The notes under the pieces: model-generated | Told to the model about the DNA's origin: nothing | Seen by the model: only the letters and a program-made list of their open reading frames with translations | Databases searched by the model: none | Made by a program: the position numbers and the translations under genes | Assembly (NCBI GenBank): GCA_035281585.1 | Contig: DATEDP010000069.1 | Span: 1-64,000, forward strand | Direction of reading: 5' to 3' | Origin: a bacterium | Lineage (GTDB): Bacteria > UBA10199 > DSSB01 | DNA length: 64,000 nucleotides | In this document: positions 55,916 through 64,000 of the stretch, in pieces | Numbering within the stretch: the first letter of the stretch is position 1 | Layout: each line of letters starts with the position of its first letter

Positions 55916-57022
55916 TTATTCGCCGGCGAGGCTGTTGGCCCAAGCTCGCAGCTGATCTTGCCATTCCGCTTGGTCCAGATCCTTGGCGTAGAATTCGAAG
56001 TAGCGGGTTCCGAAGGACTCTAGGGCATAGGCCATCCCGTCCATCGGCGTGCCATAGGCCACCTTTTCCGCTTTGGTGGAATCAAAAGGCTCGACCCAGC
56101 TCGTCAAGGCTTGCAGGCCGGTGTAACGAAGGCCTTGGGCCCGGGTCAGCGGGGCGGCAAAATCGACATGGGGCGCACCGGTCAAGGGCTCGCAACCGGC
56201 GCAAGGACGGGAAGCGGCCAAGTTGTCTTGGAAGAACCCGGTGGAGGGCAATTCGGCCAAGACTCGATCTTGCAGTTCCTCCCATAGCTCGCCGGCTTCG
56301 GGATCGTCCCGGATCTTCCACAATCCGCAGAAGTGATGCTGCCTTGGGAAGGCCTGCTGAGCCATCGAGAGCATGGCGACCACCGAATCTAGAAACGCTT
56401 CCCGCGAGAAACCCGGAATGTCCACGATCGAGCCTCGGGGACCATCGCGCACCGCGAGGTTTGGCAAGCCTGGAAAAGTCACGCTGACGGCGTACAAGGC
56501 CGGATGATCCCGCAGCGGCGTCGAAGTGCCCGGGACGGGGCGGTTGGCAGCCGACTGCAAAAAAGCTCCCATTCGCTCCAGCATATAAGGATCCCAAGGC
56601 AGCACTTGAGTTTGGCCCAAAGCATCGGTCCAGGTAGCGCTGGTTTGGAGGACATAATCCGGCACCGCCGGAGTGGAGTCGCCCGTCGGCATGATGATCC
56701 AGGCCAATTTTTGGCCCTTCTCCTCCACCGCGCGAAGAATGTGGTCCAAGGGATCGAAAGCATAGACGCCGGCGGTGGGCTCCAGCAGATGCCAACCGTA
56801 GCGCCAGGCGTAGCCGGAGACGAAGTCGCGATCCACCAGGTTGCCGTCCCGAAAAGTGCCGCCGGCACCGTCGAGGGCGAAGATCCCGGCCGGAGCTTCG
56901 ACCTGTTGCTCGGAAATAGGCGGGGCCGCGCTATCGGGAGGCGATGGGCTGGCCGGATGGGAGGAGCAGGCGGAAAGACAAGACAATAGTAAGGCCATCG
57001 GGCCCCCGAGCCATGACTTCAT
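55916..57022 (-). CDS. Lipoprotein, probable TIM-barrel glycoside-hydrolase-like fold
   Basis: A 368-residue lipoprotein. The signal peptide ends SCLSAC (lipobox LSAC); Met9 is an alternative start. A Pro/Ser linker follows. The body resembles a GH42/GH5-type barrel: VSGYAWRYGWHLLEPTAGVY then AFDPLDHILRAVEEKGQKLA, the usual W-x-x-L-EP-x-x-G-x-Y-x-F-x-x-LD barrel start. LAWIIMPTGD and HPALYAVSVTFPGL continue the barrel. Clear catalytic Glu pairs were not located. Cys pair CAGC lies in a late loop. It is convergent with the second LuxR gene and divergent from prmC. Glycan binding or cleavage at the cell surface is an inference. Confidence 0.75.
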   Translation of the reverse strand: MKSWLGGPMALLLSCLSACSSHPASPSPPDSAAPPISEQQVEAPAGIFALDGAGGTFRDGNLVDRDFVSGYAWRYGWHLLEPTAGVYAFDPLDHILRAVEEKGQKLAWIIMPTGDSTPAVPDYVLQTSATWTDALGQTQVLPWDPYMLERMGAFLQSAANRPVPGTSTPLRDHPALYAVSVTFPGLPNLAVRDGPRGSIVDIPGFSREAFLDSVVAMLSMAQQAFPRQHHFCGLWKIRDDPEAGELWEELQDRVLAELPSTGFFQDNLAASRPCAGCEPLTGAPHVDFAAPLTRAQGLRYTGLQALTSWVEPFDSTKAEKVAYGTPMDGMAYALESFGTRYFEFYAKDLDQAEWQDQLRAWANSLAGE

Positions 57023-57104
57023 GGCGAATGCGATGGCATGGAGCCAAGGAAAGTAAAATGAAAAATCGTTGCCTCACCGAGCGCGGCGCCATAAGGCTTC
57101 GGCG

Positions 57105-57992
57105 GTGGAATGGACTCTCAAGAAGCTCCTCGACTGGGCCACCGAGTATTTCCAAAAACGGGGAATCGACAGCCCGCGGCTCAACGCCGAGCTGCTGCTC
57201 GGCCGAGCGCTGGATTTGAACCGGGTGGCGCTCTACGTCCAATTCGATCGGCCGATGAACGAGGCCGAGTTGGCCGCGTTCAAGAGCTTGGTTCAACGGC
57301 GGGCGGCCCGGGAGCCGCTGGCCTACATCCTGGGCGAAAGGGAGTTCTATTCGCTCAAGTTCAAGGTCGGTCCGGCGGTCCTGATCCCGCGGCCCGAAAC
57401 CGAGGAGCTGGTCGAGCGCGGCTTAGGCTTCCTCCGCGGCTTGGCCACCGAGAATCCCAGGACCCTCGACATCGCCACCGGCTCCGGCTGCATCCCCATC
57501 GCCCTGCTCAAGAACCACCCGGGCTTAAGCGCGGTCGCCTTCGATGCGAGCGCCGAAGCCTTGGCCCTGGCCGCCTCGAACGCCGCGGCCTTGGGCGTCG
57601 ACCCCAGGCTTTCGCTTCAGCTTTTGGATTTTCACGGGCCCTGGCCGGCTTGGGCCAAGGGGCCTTTCGACCTCATCACCGCCAACCCGCCTTACGTTGC
57701 CGAAGCCGAATGGCTTGGGCTGGAGCCCGAAGTCCGGGAAGCCGAGCCCAAAACCGCCTTGGTGCCGGGGCCCAGCGGCTTGGAGGCCTATGAAGTCCTG
57801 CTGCCTCAAATCCCCGCGCGGCTAAAAAGCCCCGGCCTGGCTCTCTTCGAGATAGGCGCCGGCCAGGGCCCGAGCCTGTTGGGCTTGGCGGCCCGGCTCT
57901 GCCCCGAGCTTCGGGCCGAAATCCAACCCGATTTAGCCGGCCGGGACCGCTTCTTAGCCTTGCAAAGGGATTTGCCGAATCAGCCTGCTTGA
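57105..57992 (+). CDS. prmC: Release factor glutamine methyltransferase
   Basis: A 295-residue enzyme that methylates the GGQ Gln of release factors RF1/RF2. The GTG at 57105 has AAGG eight bases upstream. The N-terminal helical domain (LLDWATEYFQKRGIDSPRLN, then AELLLGRALDL) and the REPLAYILGEREFYSLKFKV segment are typical. The catalytic SAM domain has DIATGSGCIPIAL and the Gln-binding NPPYV at residues 194-198. The usual neighbour prfA is not adjacent; a lipoprotein gene lies upstream instead. The methyltransferase and murA genes follow. Confidence 0.94.
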   Translation: MEWTLKKLLDWATEYFQKRGIDSPRLNAELLLGRALDLNRVALYVQFDRPMNEAELAAFKSLVQRRAAREPLAYILGEREFYSLKFKVGPAVLIPRPETEELVERGLGFLRGLATENPRTLDIATGSGCIPIALLKNHPGLSAVAFDASAEALALAASNAAALGVDPRLSLQLLDFHGPWPAWAKGPFDLITANPPYVAEAEWLGLEPEVREAEPKTALVPGPSGLEAYEVLLPQIPARLKSPGLALFEIGAGQGPSLLGLAARLCPELRAEIQPDLAGRDRFLALQRDLPNQPA

Positions 57993-58073
57993 GCTAACAG
58001 GCTGTTGAAAAACCACCGGTGGTCGGGCCAAGCCGCCGCAGGGGGAGTCGGGGCTAATTAGCATAGGTTTTAA

Positions 58074-58862
58074 ATGGACATTGCCGCTATCTACGACCAA
58101 CTCGTCGCCGACCATTTCGACGAGGACCTTTTTCAAATCTACGGCGATGCCCGGATCGAAGCCTGGGAACAAATCCGGTCCCAAGGGCGCCAAGGCAGCC
58201 TCGAGATCCTCGACCTCGGGATGGGCACCGGCGAATGGCTGCTCAAGCTCCAAAGCCTCTTCCCCGAGGCCAACTGTCACGGCGTCGAGCTCTCCCAAAA
58301 GATGATGGAAGTGGCGAAGAAGAAATTCGCGGCCACCGGCCACAAGGTCGACATCATCCACGAGGACGCCAACCACTTCGGCCGCCACATCGCGGCCGCC
58401 GCGATGGATCTGATCACCATTCACTTCGTTCTCAATTACGTCGACCGGCCGACGGTTTTCGCCGAGGCCCAGCGCTGCCTCAAACCCCGCGGGCTCTTTT
58501 CGGTGGCCAGCAGCACTCATGCTTGCTTTGAAGCCCTCCACGACGTGGCCAAGCAATTCCTGCCGGCCGAGGAGATCAAGGCCCAATTCTTGATCCCCGA
58601 GGACCTCCAAGAGGTCGAGCACGACATGGAAAAAGTCGGCCTCCGGGTGGTCGCCAAGAAGCTTTTCCGCAAGAAATTGGTCTTCCAGGACTTCGACCAC
58701 TTTTACCATTTTGCCATGCATTCGGGCTGGCTGGCCGATCCGGTCTTCCTCAAGCACATGAGCCAGGAGCGGCTGCCGCTTTACCGCGAATTCGGCAAGA
58801 CCCTCTTTCCGCTGGAAGATCATTTCGAAGCGGCGATTGTATTGGGAGAGAAGACATCGTGA
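58074..58862 (+). CDS. Class I SAM-dependent methyltransferase
   Basis: A 262-residue protein with a Rossmann-type methyltransferase core: motif I ILDLGMGTGEWLLKL (residues about 44-58), motif II CHGVELSQKMM, the acidic IIHEDANHFG and a post-motif MDLITIHFVLNYVDRP. The C-terminal half (ALHDVAKQFLPAEEIKAQFL, FDHFYHFAMHSGWL) carries the substrate specificity and was not recognised. It lies between prmC and murA, but no specific link is known. The ribosome site is poor. Confidence 0.85.
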   Translation: MDIAAIYDQLVADHFDEDLFQIYGDARIEAWEQIRSQGRQGSLEILDLGMGTGEWLLKLQSLFPEANCHGVELSQKMMEVAKKKFAATGHKVDIIHEDANHFGRHIAAAAMDLITIHFVLNYVDRPTVFAEAQRCLKPRGLFSVASSTHACFEALHDVAKQFLPAEEIKAQFLIPEDLQEVEHDMEKVGLRVVAKKLFRKKLVFQDFDHFYHFAMHSGWLADPVFLKHMSQERLPLYREFGKTLFPLEDHFEAAIVLGEKTS

Positions 58863-58867
58863 AACTT

Positions 58868-58947
58868 GTCATCCTGAGCGCCAGCGAAGGATCTCATACC
58901 CACCAAGGTGGCCGCAGATCCTTCGTCGCTTCGCTCCTCAGGATGAC
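58868..58947. repeat. Inverted repeat, family A
   Basis: The left arm (GTCATCCTGAGCGCCAGCGA, then AGGATCTCAT) and right arm (GCAGATCCTTCGTCGCTTCG, then CTCCTCAGGATGAC) are imperfect reverse complements. It fills nearly all the gap between the methyltransferase and murA genes. Confidence 0.85.
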
Positions 58948-58955
58948 GATCTAAT

Positions 58956-60215
58956 ATGGATAAGATCGTCATCGAAGGCAAACGCCCGCTCCGCGGCAAG
59001 ATCAAGGTCTCGGGATCGAAGAACGCCGCCCTGCCGATCCTGGCCGCGACTCTCCTCACCAAGGGCAAGAGCGAGATCCGCAACCTGCCGGACTTGGCCG
59101 ACATCAAGACCATGGGCCGCTTGCTCAAGGACCTCGGCCTCAAGTTTCAATTTTGGGGATCGAAGGCCAAGATTCACGCCAACGGCTACAGCAACCACGT
59201 CGCGGCCTACGAGCTGGTCAAGACGATGCGTGCCTCGGTCCTGGTGCTCGGCCCGCTGGTGGCCCGCTTGGGCCGGGCCAAGGTCAGCCTGCCCGGCGGC
59301 TGCGCCATCGGGGCTCGCCCCATCGGCCTGCACTTGAAGGGCTTGGAGGCGATGGGCGCCAAGATCAAGGTCGAGCACGGTTACGTCGAGGCCGAAGCCA
59401 AGCGGCTCCACGGCGCCACCATCCACTTCGACACCGTCACCGTGACCGGCACCGAAAATTTAATGATGGCCGCGGCCCTGGCCGAAGGCACCAGCGTCCT
59501 GGAAAATTCGGCCCGCGAGCCCGAGGTCGTTGATTTGGCCAATTTTCTCAATGCGATGGGCGCCCGGGTCGAGGGTGCCGGCAGCTCCACGATCAAGATC
59601 GAAGGCGTCGAGCAGCTGCAGGGCGGAGAATACGAGGTGATGCCCGACCGCATCGAGGCCGGGACCTTCCTCATCGCCGGCTGCCTGCCGGGGAGCCAGA
59701 TCCTGATTCAAGGCATCGATACGGCCTTGGTCGATGCCCTCGTCCTCAAGCTCCAGGAGGTCGGCGCCAAGGTTGAGACTCGGCGCGAAGGCCTGCAGAT
59801 CACCGCCCCCAAGAAATTGAAGCCGGTCGACATCTCGACCGCCCCCTATCCCGGTTTCGCCACCGACCTCCAGGCCCAGATGATGGCCCTGATGACTATC
59901 TCGGAAGGCTCCAGCGTGATCCGGGAAAACATCTTCGAAAACCGCTTCATGCACGTCGGGGAGCTGGTCCGGATGGGAGCCGAGATCAAGCTGGAGGGTA
60001 ATTCGGCCGTGATTCGGGGGGTCAAGAACCTTTCAGGGGCTCCGATCATGGCCACCGACCTTCGGGCCAGCGCCTCCCTGGTCATTGCCGGCCTGGCCGC
60101 CGAGGGCATCACCGAGATCTCCCGGGTCTACCACATCGACCGCGGCTACGAAAAAATCGAAAAGAAATTCCGAAAGCTAGGGGCCCATGTCAAGCGGGTC
60201 AAGATTAAGTATTAA
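58956..60215 (+). CDS. murA: UDP-N-acetylglucosamine 1-carboxyvinyltransferase
   Basis: A 419-residue enzyme, normal length, that transfers enolpyruvate from PEP to UDP-GlcNAc, the first committed step of peptidoglycan synthesis. The start reads MDKIVIEGKRPLRGKIKVSG, followed by SKNAALPILAATLL. The loop Cys that is alkylated by fosfomycin is present at residue 116 (PGGCAIGARPI). Later marks are TENLMMAAALAEG, MPDRIEAGTFLIAG, PYPGFATDLQAQMMALMTIS, ENRFMHVGELVRMGA and DLRASASLVIAGLAAEG. Because Cys rather than Asp is present, fosfomycin sensitivity is expected in this respect. Confidence 0.97.
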   Translation: MDKIVIEGKRPLRGKIKVSGSKNAALPILAATLLTKGKSEIRNLPDLADIKTMGRLLKDLGLKFQFWGSKAKIHANGYSNHVAAYELVKTMRASVLVLGPLVARLGRAKVSLPGGCAIGARPIGLHLKGLEAMGAKIKVEHGYVEAEAKRLHGATIHFDTVTVTGTENLMMAAALAEGTSVLENSAREPEVVDLANFLNAMGARVEGAGSSTIKIEGVEQLQGGEYEVMPDRIEAGTFLIAGCLPGSQILIQGIDTALVDALVLKLQEVGAKVETRREGLQITAPKKLKPVDISTAPYPGFATDLQAQMMALMTISEGSSVIRENIFENRFMHVGELVRMGAEIKLEGNSAVIRGVKNLSGAPIMATDLRASASLVIAGLAAEGITEISRVYHIDRGYEKIEKKFRKLGAHVKRVKIKY

Positions 60216-60220
60216 TGCAA

Positions 60221-60337
60221 CCCCCCTTTGAAAAAGGGGGGATTGGGGAGATTTGACGGATTGGGCAAAAAACCAAGCTTAAGTTTATAAATCAGCGCTT
60301 TAAATCCCCCCTGCCCCCCCTTTTTCAAAGGGGGGTT
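60221..60337. repeat. Inverted repeat, family B
   Basis: The left arm (CCCCCCTTTGAAAAAGGGGG, then GATTGGGGAGATTT) and right arm (AAATCCCCCCTGCCCCCCCT, then TTTTCAAAGGGGGG) mirror the copy at 19891. It separates murA from hisD and may end the murA transcript. Confidence 0.88.
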
Positions 60338-60409
60338 AAGAAAGAGCAAGAAATCCCCTAATTTGTCTTTCCGATTGGGCCCTCGCTCGCTATATTTCAC
60401 CGGCTGATT

Positions 60410-61696
60410 ATGAAGACGCTTCGTTCCTCCGACCGCAATTTCCGCTATGAGTTCGAAAAGATCCTGAAAAGGGGCGAAGAGCTGAGCCGCGAGGTCGAGC
60501 GCGAGGTCGATTCCATCCTCGAGGAGATCAAGCTTCGAGGGGACAAAGCGGTCCAGAAATACACCCAAAAGTTCGATCGCTTCGACGTCGACCCGGCCAA
60601 GTTCGCCGTCCCCAAGACCGACATCAAAAAGGCCTATAAGGCCGTGGCCAAACCCGACCTCGAAGCCCTGGAATTAGCCGCCCAACGCATCAAAACGTTT
60701 CATGAAAAGCAAAAGTATGCCCCTTTTGAATCGACTAGCGAGGGCATCACGGCCGGGCAACGGGTTCTGCCCCTGCAGCGGGTTGGTGTCTATGTCCCCG
60801 GCGGCAAGGCCGCCTATCCCAGCTCGGTCCTGATGAACGCCATCCCAGCCAAGGTCGCCGGGGTCGAAACCGTCATTATGACCACCCCTTTCGTCGACGG
60901 CAATTGCGCCCCTTCGGTCCTGGTCGCGGCCGATCTGGCCGGAGTCGATACGGTTTTTAAGGTGGGGGGGGCCCAAGCCATCGGCGCCATGGCCTACGGC
61001 ACCGGCTTCATCAAGAGGGTGGATAAGATCGTCGGTCCGGGCAACGCTTACGTCGCCCAGGCCAAGCGTCAGGTTTACGGCTTGGTCGACATCGACATGA
61101 TCGCCGGACCTTCCGAGGTCCTGATCATCGCCGACGAAGATGCCGAGCCCGCCTGGATCGCGGCCGACCTCCTGAGCCAAGCCGAGCATGACGAGCACGC
61201 CTCCGCCATCCTCATCACCTTCAACTCGAACTACGCCCACCGGGTCGAAGGCGAGATCCGGCGCCAGCTCCGCTCGCTGGACCGGCGCAAGATCGCCGAG
61301 GCTTCGATCAAGAACAAAGCCTTCATCATCGTCGCCAAGAATTTGAGCGAGGCCACCGACCTAGCCAACGAAATCGCGCCCGAGCATCTCCAGCTGGCGA
61401 TCAAGGAACCCAAGGCCGCCCTGCCCCAGGTCAAGAACGCCGGTGCCGTCTTCCTCGGCTACCACACGCCCGAGGCCTGCGGCGACTACCTGGCCGGTCC
61501 CAGCCACGTCCTGCCCACCGCCGGCAGCGCCCGTTTCAGCTCGCCGCTCGGAGTTTACGACTTTCTCAAGACCAGCAGCGTGATCAGCTTCGACGCCAAG
61601 GCCCTCAACAAATACGGCGAGGCCATTGTCCGCTTGGCCGAGATGGAGGGCCTCACCGGCCACGCCCAGAGCATCAAGCTCCGGATGAAAAAATAA
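60410..61696 (+). CDS. hisD: Histidinol dehydrogenase
   Basis: A 428-residue NAD-dependent enzyme that oxidises histidinol to histidine in two steps. Diagnostic motifs are present: [84 protein letters not shown] (Zn ligand region) and [10 protein letters not shown] with the catalytic Glu325-His326. The C-terminal [14 protein letters not shown] is normal. The N-terminus is full length. No other his gene lies in the window. Confidence 0.97.
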   Translation: MKTLRSSDRNFRYEFEKILKRGEELSREVEREVDSILEEIKLRGDKAVQKYTQKFDRFDVDPAKFAVPKTDIKKAYKAVAKPDLEALELAAQRIKTFHEKQKYAPFESTSEGITAGQRVLPLQRVGVYVPGGKAAYPSSVLMNAIPAKVAGVETVIMTTPFVDGNCAPSVLVAADLAGVDTVFKVGGAQAIGAMAYGTGFIKRVDKIVGPGNAYVAQAKRQVYGLVDIDMIAGPSEVLIIADEDAEPAWIAADLLSQAEHDEHASAILITFNSNYAHRVEGEIRRQLRSLDRRKIAEASIKNKAFIIVAKNLSEATDLANEIAPEHLQLAIKEPKAALPQVKNAGAVFLGYHTPEACGDYLAGPSHVLPTAGSARFSSPLGVYDFLKTSSVISFDAKALNKYGEAIVRLAEMEGLTGHAQSIKLRMKK

Positions 61697-61774
61697 GCCC
61701 GCTAAAATAGAAACCTTTCACCGGGGCCCACGATAATCCCTTGGGGCGTCAACCTATTCTCAGGGAGGGTGGCC

Positions 61775-62044
61775 ATGGATTTCCTCAGCAATATCAGCAA
61801 TTATCTCTCCGAGCTTTATCAGTCGGCCGTCGAATATTTTAGCTCCAACTCCGAGGCCGCGCCGGCACCTCAGGCTCCGGCTCAAACCGACCAATATCGG
61901 ACGGTCGAGCTTCGCGAAGTCCAAATCCAGGAGCTGATCGAACGCAGCAGCCAACAACGGGTCCCGGTCGGCTGCTACATCCAGATGCATCGCGTGACCG
62001 ATCCTCGGGAAATGCGCGATGCCATTCGGCGCCAGCACCCCTGA
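61775..62044 (+). CDS. Small hypothetical protein
   Basis: An 89-residue protein. Start 61775 follows GGGAGG by six bases; a GTG two codons earlier is possible. It has an amphipathic aromatic helix (MDFLSNISNYLSELYQSAVE, then YFSSNS), an Ala/Pro/Gln linker, and a helical C-terminal half (VELREVQIQELIERSSQQRV). There is no signal peptide. Its stop overlaps the apparent start of the next frame (CTGA at 62041-62044), so the two may be translationally coupled. Confidence 0.65.
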   Translation: MDFLSNISNYLSELYQSAVEYFSSNSEAAPAPQAPAQTDQYRTVELREVQIQELIERSSQQRVPVGCYIQMHRVTDPREMRDAIRRQHP

Positions 62045-63015
62045 TCCCCGTAAAACCTTCCATCACCGCCCAAGTCGAAGCCGCCTTCCGGGATGGCGAC
62101 CAAAGCCATTCGGAGCTGCCGGCACCGATTTACCATTCACTCCGCCTCCATCAGATCAACGCCTTCGGTTACCGCCCCGAATGGGCCGAGCCGCTGCTGG
62201 CCTATGTCCGCTTCGACGCTCAAGGCCGGCCCCGCTTTCCGGCCAGCCCCGAGACGCCGGAGGCCCATCGCCACAAGTTTCTCTGCGCCTTGGCTCTTTC
62301 GGCGAATTCGCCGGGCGTTTGGGAGAGCGGCTCTCGGTCCTTCCAATCCTCGGATTTCGTCAAACCCATCCTGGAAAGCCCGGTGGAGGACTGGGGCGAC
62401 CGGAGCCCGGCGCCCGAGCCGAGCTGGACCCTGCAGTTCCTTTCCACCTACCTGGATGAAGCCGGGCGCTGGCAGGGTCAAGCGACTCCGCTTGCCGAGG
62501 TCGCCCGCCAACATTGGGCCGTCTATTTCCAGGATTTCGAAAGCCGAGAGCTCTGGCAGCCCGGACGAACGCCCTTCACCGAAACCGGCCTTCACTTTCT
62601 GGAGGCGATGAATAAGCTCTGCCGGAGGCAGGGAGGGCTCTTCCCCGGCTATTTCTCGGAGCTGAAAGCCCATGTCGGCCAGCGGCTGCGGCAATCGCTG
62701 GCCGACAGCCAAATCCTACTGAGCAATCCCGATTGGCCGAGCCGAGACTATCGCGACCGAGTCTTGGAGATCGCCCTCAGCCAGCTGCTGGTTTTGGGGC
62801 ATCTCCTCGAGCTTTGCTTCCATCCCCAAGGCGCGCTCCGCGACCGCTGGACTGGTTCCGAAAGCTCGGAGCTGAGCAAGGCCGCTCAAACCTTGGCCGA
62901 ATTGATGCAGCTCTTCTTCGACCCCCGAATCGAGGCGATCCTGAGCGAAGAGCAAAGGCGCGCCTATCCCTTTCCCCTGCTCCATGCCTATCACGCGCTG
63001 GCGCTGCTGGCTTGA
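62041..63015 (+). CDS. Hypothetical protein with non-canonical or frameshifted start
   Basis: The reading frame codes convincingly from about 62041 to the stop at 63015 (up to 324 residues), beginning LIPVKPSITAQVEAAFRDGD. In-frame ATG, GTG or TTG codons are absent until a TTG at 62290, which would remove about 80 well-behaved residues and has no ribosome site. A CTG at 62041 overlaps the upstream stop. The protein is largely helical (SLADSQILLSNPDWPSRDYR, VLEIALSQLLVLGHLLELCF) with many Trp and Tyr, and no family was recognised. Either a rare start codon is used, or a -1 frameshift (real or sequencing error) joins it to the upstream gene. Confidence 0.6.
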   Translation: MIPVKPSITAQVEAAFRDGDQSHSELPAPIYHSLRLHQINAFGYRPEWAEPLLAYVRFDAQGRPRFPASPETPEAHRHKFLCALALSANSPGVWESGSRSFQSSDFVKPILESPVEDWGDRSPAPEPSWTLQFLSTYLDEAGRWQGQATPLAEVARQHWAVYFQDFESRELWQPGRTPFTETGLHFLEAMNKLCRRQGGLFPGYFSELKAHVGQRLRQSLADSQILLSNPDWPSRDYRDRVLEIALSQLLVLGHLLELCFHPQGALRDRWTGSESSELSKAAQTLAELMQLFFDPRIEAILSEEQRRAYPFPLLHAYHALALLA

Positions 63016-63062
63016 TGCTATTCGGTTGTCATTGCCCCAGCCTTTGACTATTTCTCGAGCCG

Positions 63063-64000
63063 ATGATCCCCCGTTCTTTTTTTCTGACTCTGATCGAGAA
63101 GGAATTCTCCGAGTTCGAAGACTTCCTTCACCAATCGACCGACGAGGAGGTTCGCCAAGTCCTGGTCGAGCTCCATCCGGCCGACATCGCCGACATCGTC
63201 GAGCGGCTCAAGGAAGAGGACCGGACCCGGATCATGGGCCTGCTTTCCGAAGAGCTGGCCGCCGAGGTCCTCTCGCTGGTCGAGGAATATCACAAGCCCG
63301 AGGTCATCGAGTCCATCCCCGAGGAGACCCTCACCAAGATCGTCCTCCACATGGACAGCGACGACATGACCGACATCCTCGAGGAGCTGCCCAAGGAGGA
63401 GGCCGAGGAGATCCTCGACGCCCTGCCGCCCGACGAGGCCGAGCCGGTCCGCCAGCTCTTGAGCTATCCGCCGGACTCGGCCGGCGGTCTGATGCAGACC
63501 GAGCTGGTCAAAGTCCAGGCCGGGGACAACCTGGGGGAAACCGTCCGGCTGATCCGGGAGAAGACCGGCAAGTTCGACGACATCATCAACGTCTACGTGG
63601 TCAACGAGCATGATCTCCTGATCGGGATCGTCCCGCTGCGGGCCCTGATTTTGGGCCGACCCGAGCAAAAAGTCTCCGAGGTCATGGTCAAGGACGTGAT
63701 CACCGCCATGGTCGACATGGACCAGGAGCAGGTCGCTGAGCTGTTTCGCAAATATGACTTCATCAGCCTGCCGGTCGTCGACCAGCAGGGCAAGCTGCTC
63801 GGCCGGATCCTGGTCGACGACATCGTCGACGTCATCCAAGAGGAGGCCAGCGAGGACATTTACCGGCTGGCCGGCGTCGACAAGGAGGAGCACGTCAACG
63901 ATTCGCCCTGGCGCTCGATTCGGCTCCGCCTGCCTTGGCTCAGCTTCAACGCCATCACCGCCATCGTCGCCGCCACCGTGGTCGGCCTCTTCCAGGGAAC
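63063..64000 (+). CDS. mgtE: Magnesium transporter MgtE (5' part, runs off the window)
   Basis: The frame is open from the ATG at 63063 to the last base, giving 312 residues. The N-terminal MgtE_N superhelix (residues about 1-135) shows LHPADIADIVERLKEEDRTR, LEELPKEEAEEILDALPPDE and SYPPDSAGGLMQTELVKV. Two CBS domains follow (about 140-265; INVYVVNEHDLLIGIVPLRA and DFISLPVVDQQGKLLGRILV), the cytosolic Mg2+ sensor. The plug helix and first membrane helix begin near residue 290 (LPWLSFNAITAIVAATVVGL). It conducts Mg2+ into the cell and closes at high internal Mg2+. The acidic interface residues of the sensor (DDIVDVIQEEASEDIY) are present. The pore itself lies outside the window. Confidence 0.95.
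   Translation, partial: MIPRSFFLTLIEKEFSEFEDFLHQSTDEEVRQVLVELHPADIADIVERLKEEDRTRIMGLLSEELAAEVLSLVEEYHKPEVIESIPEETLTKIVLHMDSDDMTDILEELPKEEAEEILDALPPDEAEPVRQLLSYPPDSAGGLMQTELVKVQAGDNLGETVRLIREKTGKFDDIINVYVVNEHDLLIGIVPLRALILGRPEQKVSEVMVKDVITAMVDMDQEQVAELFRKYDFISLPVVDQQGKLLGRILVDDIVDVIQEEASEDIYRLAGVDKEEHVNDSPWRSIRLRLPWLSFNAITAIVAATVVGLFQG

Noticed and set aside
57996-58013. AACAGGCTGTTGAAAAAC element followed by a short ACCACCGGTGGT palindrome
   Set aside because: It resembles short sequences seen near some insertion-sequence ends, but there is no partner inverted repeat or transposase remnant nearby, so no mobile element is called.

Overview
The window is about 62% GC by eye and comes from a Gram-negative bacterium. 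It carries a TolC-type outer-membrane protein, an RND pump with its adaptor, several lipobox signal peptides and murA. The short intergenic inverted repeats, the membrane pyrophosphatase, the prmC/murA/hisD neighbourhood and several secreted proteins with Ca-loop or Cys-rich tails suggest an uncultivated lineage formerly placed in the Deltaproteobacteria. That placement is inference; no rRNA gene is present to settle it.

Layout. 1-12 kb: the end of an AtpZ/AtpI-like gene, a membrane pyrophosphatase, small exported proteins, a lipoprotein alpha/beta hydrolase, a B12-binding radical SAM enzyme, a sugar-dehydrogenase-like beta-propeller lipoprotein, a hotdog thioesterase, three unknown proteins and a phosphoribosyltransferase. 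12-18 kb: a minus-strand Cus-like metal efflux operon (small Cys-rich protein, TolC-family protein, adaptor with a heavy-metal-binding motif, CusA/CzcA pump). 18-20 kb: a CNNM/CorC-type protein and a small exported protein.

20.0-48.4 kb is the outstanding region: four co-directional minus-strand genes forming two copies of a [giant protein + ~900-residue partner] cassette. Reading with transcription they are giant A (3988 aa), partner A (900 aa), giant B (about 3552 aa) and partner B (931 aa). All four share TPR-like helical repeats followed by a hydrophobic Gly/Ala-rich module, and all four carry an HExxH zincin-type motif. Both giants also carry FHA-like modules and a C-terminal PP2C-type phosphatase domain. 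Giant B alone contains a RelA/SpoT-type alarmone-synthetase-like domain; giant A alone ends in a canonical FHA domain. No Ser/Thr kinase lies in the window. I know of no described system with this architecture and consider it the main discovery candidate.

48.7-57 kb: a von Willebrand A protein, then two paralogous LuxR-type regulators, each divergent from a gene for an exported protein, separated by a PIN/Phd toxin-antitoxin pair of visibly lower GC. 57-64 kb: housekeeping genes (prmC, a methyltransferase, murA, hisD), two overlapping unknown genes of which the second lacks a normal start codon, and the 5' part of mgtE running off the window.

Two families of dispersed intergenic inverted repeats recur across the window. 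No tRNA, rRNA, CRISPR array, intact insertion sequence or prophage was seen.
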